Shown: one piece after another, positions 15,776-22,049 of the stretch | Layout of the letters: each line of letters begins with the position of its first letter | Numbering within the stretch: the first letter of the stretch is position 1 | Origin: [Mycobacterium] nativiensis | Lineage (GTDB): Bacteria; Actinomycetota; Actinomycetes; Mycobacteriales; Mycobacteriaceae | Assembly (NCBI RefSeq): GCF_020172685.1 | Contig: NZ_CP083986.1 | Location: forward strand, 2,489,245 to 2,515,604 | Reading direction: 5' to 3' | DNA length: 26,360 nt | Notes under the pieces: model-generated | Seen by the model: only the letters and a program-made list of their open reading frames with translations | Database searches by the model: none | Told to the model about the DNA's origin: nothing | Made by a program: the position numbers and the translations under genes

Positions 15776-15901
15776 TTACACCTGGGGCATTCGATTGCTC
15801 AGCTGCGCCAGCGTCAGTCTCTCGCGTCCGTCCTCGTCCACCAACAGACGGATTCCCAGCGTGGCGCCGGTCGCTCCGGTCATGCCAACCATCGATCGCA
15901 T
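15776..15901 (-). CDS. 41-aa small protein upstream of the GlxA-type regulator
   Basis: On the minus strand an ATG at 15901 opens 41 codons ending in TAA at 15776-15778. The product begins MRSMVGMTGATGATLGIRLL and ends LTLAQLSNRMPQV. It has a consensus AGGAGG at 15908-15913 with 6-nt spacing, the strongest ribosome binding site in this window. Only 11 nt separate its stop from the regulator's GTG. There is no signal peptide, membrane helix or known domain. The second half (VDEDGRERLTLAQLSNRMPQ) looks like a short folded or amphipathic helix. It could be a small partner of the regulator or its target hydrolase, or a leader ORF that couples translation to the regulator. I do not recognise a family. 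Confidence 0.68.
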   Translation of the reverse strand: MRSMVGMTGATGATLGIRLLVDEDGRERLTLAQLSNRMPQV

Positions 15902-15907
15902 CTGCTT

Positions 15908-15913
15908 CCTCCT
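15908..15913 (-). promoter_or_regulatory. Perfect Shine-Dalgarno of the 41-aa gene
   Basis: AGGAGG on the minus strand lies 6 nt before the ATG at 15901. It is fully complementary to the anti-Shine-Dalgarno core. It is the main reason for accepting such a short ORF as a gene. Confidence 0.7.
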
Positions 15914-15975
15914 GTCACCTCCAGGTCAGTCTGCGGTGGTCACGCCCCGGCGCCGATGGTCATTTCCGCCGTGCA

Positions 15976-15991
15976 TCCCACAGAATGCGAC
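15976..15991 (-). promoter_or_regulatory. Copy 1 of a 16-bp putative operator
   Basis: On the minus strand this reads GTCGCATTCTGTGGGA and lies 74 nt upstream of the 41-aa gene, first gene of the regulator operon. An identical 16-mer in the same orientation relative to its own downstream gene occurs at 16382-16397. A non-palindromic, directional repeated site is typical of AraC-family operators, so the GlxA-type regulator is the obvious candidate ligand. Confidence 0.55.
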
Positions 15992-16004
15992 ACGATGGTT
16001 GGGG

Positions 16005-16346
16005 TCAGGTCGCCATGCCCAACTCGGTCGGGCGGGAATCATTTTCGGCGAACCACCTCGCCTCCTGCCCGGTGATGGCCGCCCACATCCGCGAGAATTG
16101 ACGCAACATCTGCCGGCGGGTGTCGAGATCACGCCCGTGGCGGATCAGGCCGAATAGGTACGAGTGGGCTGCGGTCTGGCCGGCGACGAGACAGTCGCCG
16201 TCGGCGATCTCCCGGAACAGCACGTTGACGTGAAGTTCGGGCGCGCGTGTCATGTGGGTGTGAATTGCGCTGATCCCCCGGGGGATTCGAGATTTCGCTG
16301 CGCGGCTCAGCAACCCGGTGGGGCTGTAGCACCGATAAACCAGCAA
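16005..16346 (-). pseudogene. Degenerate cis-CaaD-like tautomerase
   Basis: The frame encodes up to 113 residues strongly resembling the cis-3-chloroacrylate dehalogenase branch of the tautomerase superfamily: LVYRCYSPTGLLS, ISAIHTHMTRAPELHVNVLFREI, and SYLFGLIRHGRDLDTRRQMLRQFSRMWAAITGQ. Conserved His (residue 29) and the IRHGR arginines remain. Three things are wrong. The only start is TTG, with no ATG and no visible ribosome binding site. The residue after Met is Leu, not the catalytic Pro1. After ITGQ the chain jumps to a family-like C-terminal EARWFAEN, so about 25 residues that should hold the catalytic Tyr and Glu are missing. The simplest reading is a decaying gene with an in-frame deletion. 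A non-enzymatic remnant with a kept role is possible. Confidence 0.55.
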
Positions 16347-16381
16347 TACGGTGGTTCGCCGGTGCCTTCCCGATCAGGGGC

Positions 16382-16397
16382 GTCGCATTCTGTGGGA
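16382..16397 (+). promoter_or_regulatory. Copy 2 of the 16-bp putative operator
   Basis: GTCGCATTCTGTGGGA lies 84 nt upstream of the HD-domain gene start at 16482 and 35 nt upstream of the decayed tautomerase. It is identical over 16 bp to the copy at 15976-15991 when each is read toward its gene. Flanking bases differ, so this is not simply a larger duplicated segment. Confidence 0.55.
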
Positions 16398-16481
16398 ACC
16401 GCGGCACATCTGCCACAGCAGGATCGCCGGTTCGGCGACCAGAATCGGATCGACGAGCGTTGTTGGGAGGAGAGTGCGGAT

Positions 16482-17129
16482 ATGACCGATCTTGTTGACA
16501 CCGTCGCCGGGGTCTCGGTTCCCGACACGGCGCTGGCGCGTGAGGTGACCGAATACATCCGCGACGTCGAAGACGACCTGCTGTATCACCATTCCCGGCG
16601 GGTGTTCTTCTTCGGTGCGTTGCAAGGCCTTCGGCGCGGATTGACCCCGGACTTGGAACTGCTCTATGTGGGCGCGATGTTTCACGACCTGGGTCTGACC
16701 GAGCGCTACAGCGACTCCGCGCTGCGCTTCGAGGTCGACGGCGCAGACGCGGCCCGCGACTTCCTGTTGCAGCGCGGCGTGGACGAAGCCGACGCCCGCA
16801 AGGTCTGGCTCGGTATCGCCCTGCACACCACCCCTGGAGTGCCGGAGTTCCTCGACCCCGAGATCGCCCTGGTCACCGCCGGCGTGGAAACCGACGTCCT
16901 CGGTATCGGCCGCGACAACCTGAGTACCGATTCCCTTGCCGCCGTCACTGCCGCGCATCCGCGGCCCGACTTCAAACGCCGCATCCTGCACGCCTTCACC
17001 GAAGGAGTCCGACACCGCCCGGACAGTACCTTCGGCACGGTGAACGCCGACGTGCTCGCACACTTCGATCCGTCGTTTGTCCGTGGCGATTTCGTCGAGA
17101 CCATCCTGGCCAACAGCTGGCCGGAGTAG
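16482..17129 (+). CDS. HD-domain hydrolase (cyanamide hydratase-like)
   Basis: The 215-aa protein shows an HD metal-dependent hydrolase pattern: HHSRRVFFFGAL (His37), ELLYVGAMFHDLGLT with the His68-Asp69 doublet, ALHTTPGVPEF (His115), and a later Asp near residue 138 in VETDVLGIG. This arrangement is closest to the HD group that includes fungal cyanamide hydratase and its many bacterial relatives of unknown substrate, rather than to (p)ppGpp or dNTP hydrolases. GGGAGGAG before ATG 16482 fixes the start; the longer frame from 16164 runs antisense through the tautomerase remnant. It is divergent from the GlxA-type regulator operon and carries the shared 16-bp site 84 nt upstream, so regulation by that protein is likely. 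Confidence 0.85.
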   Translation: MTDLVDTVAGVSVPDTALAREVTEYIRDVEDDLLYHHSRRVFFFGALQGLRRGLTPDLELLYVGAMFHDLGLTERYSDSALRFEVDGADAARDFLLQRGVDEADARKVWLGIALHTTPGVPEFLDPEIALVTAGVETDVLGIGRDNLSTDSLAAVTAAHPRPDFKRRILHAFTEGVRHRPDSTFGTVNADVLAHFDPSFVRGDFVETILANSWPE

Positions 17130-17149
17130 GCCGGATCACCCGCCGCGGG

Positions 17150-19450
17150 TCAGTCCTCTTTGCCGATCAGCTTGCCCAGCGCCACCCGGTCCGACGCCAG
17201 CAGTTCGTCGATCCGCGGCTGGTTCACGTCGGCGACGATGATCTCGCCGACCTCCTGGTTGACGCTGCTGAAAATGCCGTGACCCTTCATCTTCTCGGTC
17301 TGGTACAGGTTGTCCTGGGTGGGCGTGACGTAGTGCACCGCGGCGGCCTTGAAGCGGTGGATCAGCCACAGGTGGGTCAGATCCATCAGGCGCTTCTGCC
17401 GCAACTTCTCCGAAAATGTGTTCTGGTCGCGCACCGTCAGGATGCTGCGGCCGTGCCGGTCCTTGATCGGGTCGACGATCACGTTGGCCAGCTTCTCGTC
17501 GCCCTCGCCGTAGATCCCGAGTTCCAGCACATCCGATCCGGGACGGGTCGGCCGCAGCTGCACCCGCAGCTTCTCACCGAGCTGATAGTGCTCAGCCCAC
17601 AGCGCCAGCCATTCCTCCAGCAGCTTCTTGGGCACCTCGGTCTGAACCAGGTGCTGATGCTGGGTGGAGCCGGCCCCCATCGCCTTGGTGGTGGCGGTGC
17701 GACCGGAGGAGGCGGCCAGCGCGGCGTCGCTGCGCGGCCCGCCGACCAGGGTCTGCGGTGTCCGGTACGGCGACTCGACCAGGCGCATCTTGCGCTGCAG
17801 CCGGGCCAGCGCCAGCATGCCGTCCTGCAGCAGGGTGGCCGCGAACTCCTCGGAGGCCACACCGTCGACCTGGTGGCCGCCGTAGGTGATGAAGTTGAAG
17901 ACGAAGCCCAGCTTGCCGATCTCGGCCGGGAAGGCTCGCATCTCGTCGTCGCTCATTCCGGTGGTGTCCCAGTTGAACGACGGCGACAGGTTGTAGGCCA
18001 GCATCTGGTCGGGGTACACCGCGTGGATCGCCTCGGCGAACTCGCGGGCGTCGTCGAGGTCGGCGGTCTTGGTCTCCATCCACAGAATGTCGGCGAACGG
18101 GGCCGCGGCCAGTGACTTGGCGATCGCGTAGGGGATGCCGCCGCGCACCTGGAAGTAACCCTCGGAGGTCTTGGCTCGATCGCAGTCCCAACCCGGGTCG
18201 GCGTTCAGCTCCGCTGCCTTGGCGCGCGCCGTGTACAGCGGTGCCCGGGCGGCGAACTCGCGCCACTGCGCGGCGCTCATCTCCTTGGGCTCGCCCTCAC
18301 GTTCGGCGAAGTCCAGCATCTCGGCGACCGCGTCACCGAAGGTCATCAGCCCGGCGTCGTTCTGCCAGGTCTCCACGAACTGCGACTCGATGTCGTCGAA
18401 GAGGCTGTCCACGGACTGCTGGCCGTCGCTGCGCCAGCCCTCGGCGGCCTTGGTGATCAGCGCGGTGATGCCGTGGCGTTCCAGCCAGGCGTCGGCCTCG
18501 GCGTACTCGCCCTCCGGCAGGGCGTAGAGCAGGTGACCGTTGATCTCGGTGATCCCGGAGTTGTAGAACTGCCGCGTCATCGCCAGGAAAGAGGCCTTGT
18601 ACGACGGGATCTTCAGATTGGTGGTGCCCAGGATGAACGGCTGGTCACGTTCATCGCTGCGGCTCTCGACCAGGTTGGCCGCCTCGGCGTCGGTGCGCGC
18701 GACGATGATCCCCGGCACTCCCATCATGTCCAGCTGGAACCGGGCGGTGTTCAGGCGCTTGATCTGCTCGTCGGACGGCACCAGCACCTTGCCGCCCTGG
18801 TGTCCGCATTTCTTGGTGCCCGGCCGCTGGTCCTCGATGTGATAGCCCGGGACACCTGATTCGACGAAGCGCCGGATCAGGTTTCGCACGTGCGGATCAC
18901 CGCCGTGGCCGGTGTCGGCATCGGCGATGATGAACGGGCGGTAGTCGACGGCCGGGGTCGCGGCGCGCTGTTCCGGCGTCATGCGCAGGCGCAGGTACTG
19001 CTGATTGCGGTCCGCGGTGAGCAGGGCGCGGACCAGCCCGGCGGCCTCGTCGGGCACCTGACTCAGCGGGTAGCTGGCCAGGTCGGGGCCGGGGTCTTCG
19101 TTGATGGAGCCCTTGGCCGAGGTCGCCCACCCGCCCAGGTAGATGCCTTCGATGCCGACCCGCTTCATCACCACCGCCTGGCCCGGCGAGTACGGGCCGA
19201 ACGTCGTGATGCTCTTCTTGGCGGCGAACAGCTCGCGCAGTCGGGCGTAGAACGCGGTGGCCGCCTCACGCGCCACCGGGTAGTCGGCCGGGATGGTGCC
19301 GCGTTGTTCGACGACCTGGCGGGCGGTGTAGAGCCGGGTGATGCCTTCGAAACGCGGGCTGTCGAAGTACTGCTGCGTGGCCACTATCTCGGCGCGTACG
19401 TCCGGTTCGGCCGGTGCGCTCGCTGCTGCATTCGTCTCGATGGTCGTCAT
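17150..19450 (-). CDS. aceA2: Isocitrate lyase 2 (long form, intact)
   Basis: Read from ATG 19450 the product is 766 aa, the standard length of mycobacterial ICL2. The catalytic loop KKCGHQGGK places the active-site Cys at 215. DADTGHGG (178-184) and [12 protein letters not shown] (200-211) form the Mg/glyoxylate site, and NLSPSFNWD follows later. The C-terminal regulatory domain (about 600-766), which binds acetyl-CoA or propionyl-CoA in M. tuberculosis ICL2, is complete and ends in LGKLIGKED. The enzyme splits isocitrate to glyoxylate and succinate and also acts as methylisocitrate lyase during growth on fatty acids, sterols and propionate. AGGAG before the ATG fixes the start; an upstream in-frame start at 19597 would add 49 unconserved residues. 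In H37Rv the gene is split (Rv1915/Rv1916). Confidence 0.97.
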   Translation of the reverse strand: MTTIETNAAASAPAEPDVRAEIVATQQYFDSPRFEGITRLYTARQVVEQRGTIPADYPVAREAATAFYARLRELFAAKKSITTFGPYSPGQAVVMKRVGIEGIYLGGWATSAKGSINEDPGPDLASYPLSQVPDEAAGLVRALLTADRNQQYLRLRMTPEQRAATPAVDYRPFIIADADTGHGGDPHVRNLIRRFVESGVPGYHIEDQRPGTKKCGHQGGKVLVPSDEQIKRLNTARFQLDMMGVPGIIVARTDAEAANLVESRSDERDQPFILGTTNLKIPSYKASFLAMTRQFYNSGITEINGHLLYALPEGEYAEADAWLERHGITALITKAAEGWRSDGQQSVDSLFDDIESQFVETWQNDAGLMTFGDAVAEMLDFAEREGEPKEMSAAQWREFAARAPLYTARAKAAELNADPGWDCDRAKTSEGYFQVRGGIPYAIAKSLAAAPFADILWMETKTADLDDAREFAEAIHAVYPDQMLAYNLSPSFNWDTTGMSDDEMRAFPAEIGKLGFVFNFITYGGHQVDGVASEEFAATLLQDGMLALARLQRKMRLVESPYRTPQTLVGGPRSDAALAASSGRTATTKAMGAGSTQHQHLVQTEVPKKLLEEWLALWAEHYQLGEKLRVQLRPTRPGSDVLELGIYGEGDEKLANVIVDPIKDRHGRSILTVRDQNTFSEKLRQKRLMDLTHLWLIHRFKAAAVHYVTPTQDNLYQTEKMKGHGIFSSVNQEVGEIIVADVNQPRIDELLASDRVALGKLIGKED

Positions 19451-19516
19451 GGAATTACGCTCCTGTTCGCCCCGGTTCTTGCGGCGGTCCCAGCTTCGGC
19501 TCTCCTTCGTCGAGCC

Positions 19517-19539
19517 CCGCTGAACCGCCGGTTCAGCGG
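19517..19539. promoter_or_regulatory. 23-nt perfect palindrome upstream of aceA2
   Basis: An 11-bp arm, CCGCTGAACCG, is followed by one central base and its exact complement. It lies 66 nt upstream of the aceA2 ATG. It could be an operator for a dimeric repressor or activator, or an RNA hairpin in the 5' leader. There is no T-tract, so it is not an intrinsic terminator. I cannot assign it to a known regulator. Confidence 0.6.
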
Positions 19540-19664
19540 TCATCTCCCACGTATTGTGCCGCCGCTCGCTGAGCGATTGCGCGGTTTTGCCATACAACTT
19601 CCGGGCACTGGCGGCGGCACCGCGGAACTTGCGCGAAGCCGGTGGATTTCGCGGTCGAGGTGGC

Positions 19665-19670
19665 TAAGCT
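19665..19670 (+). promoter_or_regulatory. -10 hexamer, probable leaderless promoter
   Basis: TAAGCT fits TANNNT and ends exactly 7 nt before the ATG at 19678, with no Shine-Dalgarno in between. This supports that ATG over the upstream in-frame ATG at 19642. Confidence 0.5.
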
Positions 19671-19677
19671 GAATGTC

Positions 19678-20058
19678 ATGACGGCCCGGTCAGACCGGTG
19701 GCACAGCCCCTGGGGACAGCCGCCGCAGCGGGTCGCTTCGGTGGTTCCACCGGTCGGCCGCTGGGGGGCGCGGCGGATGAGCCGCAGCTTCGCCGGTGTC
19801 GGTGTTCAGATCCCGGCCGCTCGCCTGCGGCAGATGGCTGCCGGCGCCCCACCGGCATCGTCAGAGTCGTTCGACTGCACCTTCGCCCTCGCCGCGACCG
19901 CGATCGAACGGGAGCAGCGGCTGGCCCGCGCTAAGCGCAATCGGCGCCGTCTCGTGCACGCACTGATCGTGGCGGGGTTGATGGTCGCCGCGCTGAACCT
20001 GTTGATCTGCATGGGCTACGTCATCATCAGCTTGGCGCTGCACGAACCGGCGATGTGA
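19678..20058 (+). CDS. Small single-pass membrane protein, function unknown
   Basis: From ATG 19678 the product is 126 aa. Its first 70 residues are polar and rich in Arg, Pro and Gly (MTARSDRWHSPWGQPPQR...). A basic helix follows (IEREQRLARAKRNRRRLVHA), then one strong transmembrane segment, LIVAGLMVAALNLLICMGYV (about 94-113), with a short C-terminal tail. By the positive-inside rule the long N-terminal part should be cytoplasmic. I recognise no family. It is divergent from aceA2 (227 nt between starts) and followed by the FAAL gene, which appears to have its own promoter. Codon bias matches the neighbours. Confidence 0.72.
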   Translation: MTARSDRWHSPWGQPPQRVASVVPPVGRWGARRMSRSFAGVGVQIPAARLRQMAAGAPPASSESFDCTFALAATAIEREQRLARAKRNRRRLVHALIVAGLMVAALNLLICMGYVIISLALHEPAM

Positions 20059-20075
20059 GCCGCAACTGCACTTTC

Positions 20076-20091
20076 GGGCGCACCGGCGCCC
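20076..20091. terminator. GC-rich hairpin, possible weak terminator
   Basis: GGGCGC and GCGCCC pair across an ACCG loop 17 nt after the small membrane protein stop. There is no T-tract. The hairpin may instead overlap the -35 region of the FAAL promoter, so the call is tentative. Confidence 0.22.
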
Positions 20092-20105
20092 GCGTCGCGG
20101 CCACC

Positions 20106-20111
20106 TAGACT
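20106..20111 (+). promoter_or_regulatory. -10 hexamer, probable leaderless FAAL promoter
   Basis: TAGACT fits TANNNT and ends exactly 7 nt before the ATG at 20119. The geometry matches the predicted promoters of cinA and of the gene at 19678. Confidence 0.5.
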
Positions 20112-20118
20112 GCGGGGC

Positions 20119-21924
20119 ATGACCGGCCTGGTGCAGATCGAAGAGTGCCTCGACGCTGACGGAGGCATCGTCTTGCCTCCGGATGCCACGCTGATCTCGC
20201 TGATCGACCGCAACATCGCCAACGTCGGGGATGCGGTGGCGTTCCGCTACCTTGACTACGCCGGACCGGTTGAGGGCCGCGCGGTCGAACTGACCTGGGT
20301 GCAGCTGGGTGTGCGGCTGCGGGCCCTCGGCGCCCGGCTGCAACAGGCCACCACTCGTGGCGACCGGGTCGCCGTCCTGGCGCCACAGGGACTCGAGTAC
20401 GTCACCGGGTTTTATGCGGCGGTCAAGTGCGGCACCGTCGCGGTGCCGCTGTTCGCCCCCGAACTTCCGGGGCACGCCGAACGCCTCGACACCGCGCTGC
20501 GTGACTCCACTCCGGCCGTGGTCCTGACCACGGCCGCGGTGCGGCAGACCGTCGACGAATTTCTGAGCACCATGCCGCAGCAGCTGCAGCCGCAGGTCAT
20601 CGTCATCGACGAGATACCGGACTCGGCCGCGGACGGGTTTGTACCCGTCGATATCGATATCGACGGGGTGTCGCACCTGCAGTACACCTCGGGAACCACC
20701 CGCCCGCCGGTGGGTGTGCAGGTGACTCACCGGTCGGTGGGAACCAATCTGCTGCAGATGATCCTGTCGATCGACATGCTGGATCGAAACACGCACGGCC
20801 TCAGCTGGTTACCGCTGTATCACGATATGGGCCTGTCGATGATCGGGTTTCCGGCGGTCTACGGTGGCCACTCCACGCTGATCTCGCCGACGGCGTTCAT
20901 CCGCCGGCCACAGCGCTGGATTCAGGCCCTGTCCGATGCCTCGCGGTGCGGCCGGGTGGTCACGGCCGCACCGAACTTCGCGTACGAGCTGACCGCCCAG
21001 CGCGGTGTGCCCGCGCCGGGCGCCGACATCGATCTGTCCGGCGTGGTGATGATCATCGGATCGGAGCCGGTGAACATGGCGGCGATCACCGCGTTCAACG
21101 AGGCGTTCGCACCGTACGGGTTGGCGCGCACCGCGATCAAACCGTCCTACGGGATCGCCGAGGCCACCCTGTTCGTGGCGACCATCGACCCCGATGCCGA
21201 GGCGAGTGTGCTGCACCTGAGCCGCGAGCAGCTCGGTGTCGGGCGTGCTGTGCCGGTGGCCTCCGACGCGCCGGACGGGGTGGCCCAGGTGTCGTGCGGC
21301 CGGGTCGCCCGCAGCCTGTCGGCGGTGATCGTCGACGCCGACGCCGCCCAAGAGCGCCCCGACGGACACATCGGCGAGATCTGGCTGCACGGCGGCAATG
21401 TGACCGCCGGCTATTGGGGCCGTCCCGCCGAGACGAGCCGGGTGTTCGGCGCCCGGTTGCAGACCCGGCTGACGCAGGGGAGTCACGCCGAGCGGGTGCC
21501 GGTCGAGGCTTCCTGGCTGCGCACCGGCGACCTCGGCTTCTATCTGGACGGTGAGCTGTACGTGACCGGCCGGACGGTCGACCTGATGAGCATTGACGGC
21601 TGTAGCCACTACCCGCACGACGTCGAGAACACCGTGGCGCAGGCTTCGTCGATGGTGCGCGCCGGCTACGCGGTGGCGTTCACCGTTCCGGCCGCCGCGA
21701 GCGACGAGCTGGTGATCATCGCCGAACGTGCCACCGGCACCGGCCGGAAAGATCCGGCGCCGGCGATCGAGGCGATCCGCTCGGCGGTAAAACGCGTACA
21801 CGGTCTGACCGCCGGCGACGTCCGGTTCGTGCCGGCCGGCGCCCTGCCCCGGACCACCAGCGGCAAGCTCGGGCGGACAGCGTGCCGCGAGCAGTACCTC
21901 TCGGGTGCACTGGATTTGCGCTGA
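20119..21924 (+). CDS. fadD: Fatty acyl-AMP ligase (FAAL), FadD31/FadD32-like
   Basis: This 601-aa adenylate-forming enzyme has the FAAL hallmarks: LQYTSGTTRPPVGV (P-loop, 187-200), GLSWLPLYHDMGLSMIG (227-243), AAPNFAYE (283-290), GSEPVN, KPSYGIAEATLFV (341-353), WLRTGDLG, and the C-terminal catalytic lysine in LPRTTSGKLGR (Lys583). FAALs activate long-chain fatty acids as acyl-adenylates and pass them to polyketide or peptide synthase carrier domains, not to CoA. The hinge segment reads IDGCSHYPHDVE where relatives usually have IDGRNHYPQDIE, an unusual triple change. No PKS or carrier protein is in the window. The place beside aceA2 suggests fadD31 (Rv1925), an orphan FAAL. The PPE gene follows 125 nt later, apparently under its own promoter. 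Confidence 0.93.
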   Translation: MTGLVQIEECLDADGGIVLPPDATLISLIDRNIANVGDAVAFRYLDYAGPVEGRAVELTWVQLGVRLRALGARLQQATTRGDRVAVLAPQGLEYVTGFYAAVKCGTVAVPLFAPELPGHAERLDTALRDSTPAVVLTTAAVRQTVDEFLSTMPQQLQPQVIVIDEIPDSAADGFVPVDIDIDGVSHLQYTSGTTRPPVGVQVTHRSVGTNLLQMILSIDMLDRNTHGLSWLPLYHDMGLSMIGFPAVYGGHSTLISPTAFIRRPQRWIQALSDASRCGRVVTAAPNFAYELTAQRGVPAPGADIDLSGVVMIIGSEPVNMAAITAFNEAFAPYGLARTAIKPSYGIAEATLFVATIDPDAEASVLHLSREQLGVGRAVPVASDAPDGVAQVSCGRVARSLSAVIVDADAAQERPDGHIGEIWLHGGNVTAGYWGRPAETSRVFGARLQTRLTQGSHAERVPVEASWLRTGDLGFYLDGELYVTGRTVDLMSIDGCSHYPHDVENTVAQASSMVRAGYAVAFTVPAAASDELVIIAERATGTGRKDPAPAIEAIRSAVKRVHGLTAGDVRFVPAGALPRTTSGKLGRTACREQYLSGALDLR

Positions 21925-21942
21925 GGCCACCGCACTCCCGCC

Positions 21943-21964
21943 GCGCACAGCGCGCGCACAGCGC
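21943..21964 (+). repeat. Tandem 11-bp direct repeat upstream of the PPE gene
   Basis: GCGCACAGCGC occurs twice with no gap (21943-21953 and 21954-21964), and a partial third copy (GCGCAC) begins near 21974. It lies 85-107 nt upstream of the PPE start and just beyond the FAAL stop. This could be an activator or nucleoid-protein site, or simple slippage in GC-rich sequence. Confidence 0.5.
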
Positions 21965-21986
21965 AGACATGTCGCGCACCAAAATT

Positions 21987-21998
21987 GGCTAGCTAGCC
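21987..21998. promoter_or_regulatory. 12-bp palindrome overlapping a -10-like element
   Basis: GGCTAGCTAGCC is perfectly self-complementary and sits in an unusually A/T-containing patch. It overlaps TAGCCT (21994-21999), a TANNNT match that would start transcription near 22006 for the PPE gene at 22050. A repressor bound here would block that promoter. The fit to the IdeR iron box is poor. Confidence 0.4.
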
Positions 21999-22049
21999 TT
22001 CCTAAAAGCCTGGTCGGCAAGGTGGCCGGCGCGCGGATAAGGGGAGGCA

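Noticed and set aside
16421..16433. CGCCG...CGGCG inverted repeat before the HD gene
   Set aside because: Five-bp GC arms are common by chance at this base composition; no further support.
16164..16481. N-terminal extension of the HD protein
   Set aside because: It runs antisense over the tautomerase remnant and lacks domain similarity; ATG 16482 has GGGAGGAG upstream.
19451..19597. 49-residue N-terminal extension of isocitrate lyase 2
   Set aside because: The downstream ATG has a good Shine-Dalgarno and gives the standard 766 aa with Cys215; the extension is Arg-rich and covers the palindrome.
21981..22005. IdeR iron box upstream of the PPE gene
   Set aside because: The best ungapped alignment to TTAGGTTAGGCTAACCTAA matches only about 10 of 19 positions, and the palindrome has an even centre, unlike the IdeR site.
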